This document shows, in pieces, positions 63,105 through 64,000 of a stretch of 64,000 bases of DNA (position 1 is the stretch's first letter; each line of letters opens with the position of its first letter). Under the pieces are notes generated by a model. It had not been told where the DNA came from and ran no database searches. It saw only the letters and a list, made by a program, of their open reading frames with translations. Location of the stretch: IMG/VR virus record IMGVR_UViG_3300037493_003022, positions 49,046-113,045 of that record; one strand, given 5' to 3'. The position numbers were made by a program, and so were the translations under genes. This DNA comes from a virus.

Positions 63105-63803
63105 TCAGAACTTGACGTTGTCTTCTACCTCTCCCTCAACTTCAGTGTTGACAGGAGTGGCATCGTCTTCGTCGTAGCCAACGGGCTCCATGACGCCAGA
63201 GAGAATCTTGACGATCTCCTCTTTGGTCTTCGGGGCAAAAAGTTCCGCGTAGTCGAGCGGAAGAACATCGAGAGGGAGTTCCGTCTTCTCCTCCCAATCG
63301 AAGGTGTCCCCGGTATTGGGACTCTCATCGGTGGCACGGGAAACGTCTACTCGCCAACCCCTCAGACCCTTTTTCTTGTCGGCAGCTTTCTGAAGAATTT
63401 TGCCGACCTTGGTCTTGCATACGAAGAGGCGGATCTCATCCTTGTGGGTCTTCTTGTCAGCCTTGGACTCCCATTCGGAGTGGTCGATCACCGTGTACGC
63501 GCGGGCGAGGTAGGGCTTGTTGTTTCCCTCGCAAAGAGGACAACCCCGGCCGAGGCAGGTAAACCAGTTCTTCCAGTCGTCGTTGATCTTGATCTGATGC
63601 TCCATGAACGCGAACGGGAGGTCATACCCCTTTGGGTGAGTCATTCCGTCAACGAAGGTCAGGATCTTGTTTTTGTCAGCCTTCATCCAGATGCGGGGAA
63701 CCTTACCACCAGCCTCACGGCGCTTCTTCTGCTTCTCCAGTTCAGCATCGAGAGCTTTGTTCGCGCGATCACCTGTGTAGGCCCAACTTGGTGCGTTACC
63801 CAT
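63105..63803 (-). CDS. putative single-stranded DNA-binding protein
   Basis: A 232-residue protein upstream of the polymerase with the composition of phage ssDNA-binding proteins: basic, aromatic N-terminal half (VPRIWMKADKNKILTF), a zinc-like loop WFTCLGRGCPLCEG as in gp32-like proteins, beta strands (ARAYTVIDHSEW, EIRLFVCKT), and a strongly acidic tail (TEVEGEVEDNVKF) of the type that recruits partners. GC-rich codons fit high expression. An AAGGAG site precedes the ATG. Confidence 0.65.
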   Translation of the reverse strand: MGNAPSWAYTGDRANKALDAELEKQKKRREAGGKVPRIWMKADKNKILTFVDGMTHPKGYDLPFAFMEHQIKINDDWKNWFTCLGRGCPLCEGNNKPYLARAYTVIDHSEWESKADKKTHKDEIRLFVCKTKVGKILQKAADKKKGLRGWRVDVSRATDESPNTGDTFDWEEKTELPLDVLPLDYAELFAPKTKEEIVKILSGVMEPVGYDEDDATPVNTEVEGEVEDNVKF

Positions 63804-63873
63804 TCGAGGCTCCTTTTTCTATGTCGCGGTGGACATTTTGGTTACCCGTATTTTTAACAATCAAAAATTTGGG

Positions 63874-63888
63874 CATGAAAAGAGTGTA
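63874..63888 (-). promoter_or_regulatory. promoter-leader module upstream of the ssDNA-binding protein gene
   Basis: Minus strand TACACT (63888-63883), CTTTTC, then ATGCCCAAATTTTTG. A weaker copy; the six-base spacing to ATG is kept. Confidence 0.45.
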
Positions 63889-63917
63889 TATGAGAACTTA
63901 ATCAAAGGAAAGATAAT

Positions 63918-64000
63918 TTAATGGGAATTATTCGACTTACAATGCGGAAACATGTCGTTGTAGGGGCCGCCCATTCTTCGAACATGAAAGGCTAAAACCT
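63918..64000 (-). CDS. 3' end of a gene entering the window
   Basis: A frame open from the window edge to TAA at 63918-63920, encoding a natural-looking end (VRRMGGPYNDMFPHCKSNN). The 5' part lies outside. A second frame is also open for most of this short stretch, so the call is tentative. Product unknown. Confidence 0.35.
   Translation of the reverse strand, partial: VLAFHVRRMGGPYNDMFPHCKSNNSH

Overview
The window reads as part of a tailed double-stranded DNA phage genome (or a prophage of one). It has a terminase large subunit, portal, scaffold, N4-gp56/P22-like major capsid protein and head-completion genes at the left. At the right are a family A DNA polymerase, RecA, a superfamily 2 helicase, an ATP-dependent DNA ligase, a RuvC-like resolvase, ParB-like and DUF932 proteins and a probable ssDNA-binding protein. 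No rRNA, insertion sequence or CRISPR array is visible. Almost every gene is on the minus strand, so transcription runs from high to low coordinates. Genes are packed with ATGA or TAATG stop/start overlaps. The host cannot be named; a Ser/Thr/Asp-rich lipoprotein and a SpoVS homologue are only weak hints towards Myxococcota-like or spore-forming bacteria.

Layout in order of transcription: 64.0-50.0 kb replication and recombination; 49.99-49.83 kb two structured, partly tRNA-like elements; 49.5-47.3 kb nuclease, resolvase and SpoVS; 47.3-35.6 kb a DNA-modification and surface-chemistry block with QueD, QueE, FolE, HAD phosphatase, QueC, a radical-SAM enzyme, two family 2 glycosyltransferases, a GT4-like glycosyltransferase and a DpdA-like transglycosylase; 35.5-17.1 kb about 60 small accessory genes, including S-adenosylmethionine decarboxylase, a MazG-like hydrolase, a two-HTH protein, a second radical-SAM protein and many small cysteine-rich proteins; 17.1-13.6 kb a gene-poor, repeat-rich island with the only convincing plus-strand genes; 13.4-9.1 kb a methyltransferase, lipoprotein and glycosyltransferase block; 9.0-0 kb packaging and head genes.

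The most striking feature is intein load. Four core enzymes carry five inteins: two in the terminase large subunit (one splitting the Walker A motif), one in the DpdA-like transglycosylase, one in RecA and one in DNA polymerase. The polymerase intein has no in-frame homing endonuclease. Instead a complete HNH endonuclease with its own ribosome binding site is encoded in the +1 frame between the splicing blocks, so the same DNA is read in two frames.

The second theme is guanine modification: FolE, QueD, QueE and QueC make preQ0 from GTP and the DpdA-like enzyme could put it into DNA. The third is a recurring promoter-leader module (an extended -10 box, six bases, then ATG and an A/C-rich leader). 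It occurs about a dozen times and probably drives the accessory and replication genes from transcripts that start at or next to an AUG.
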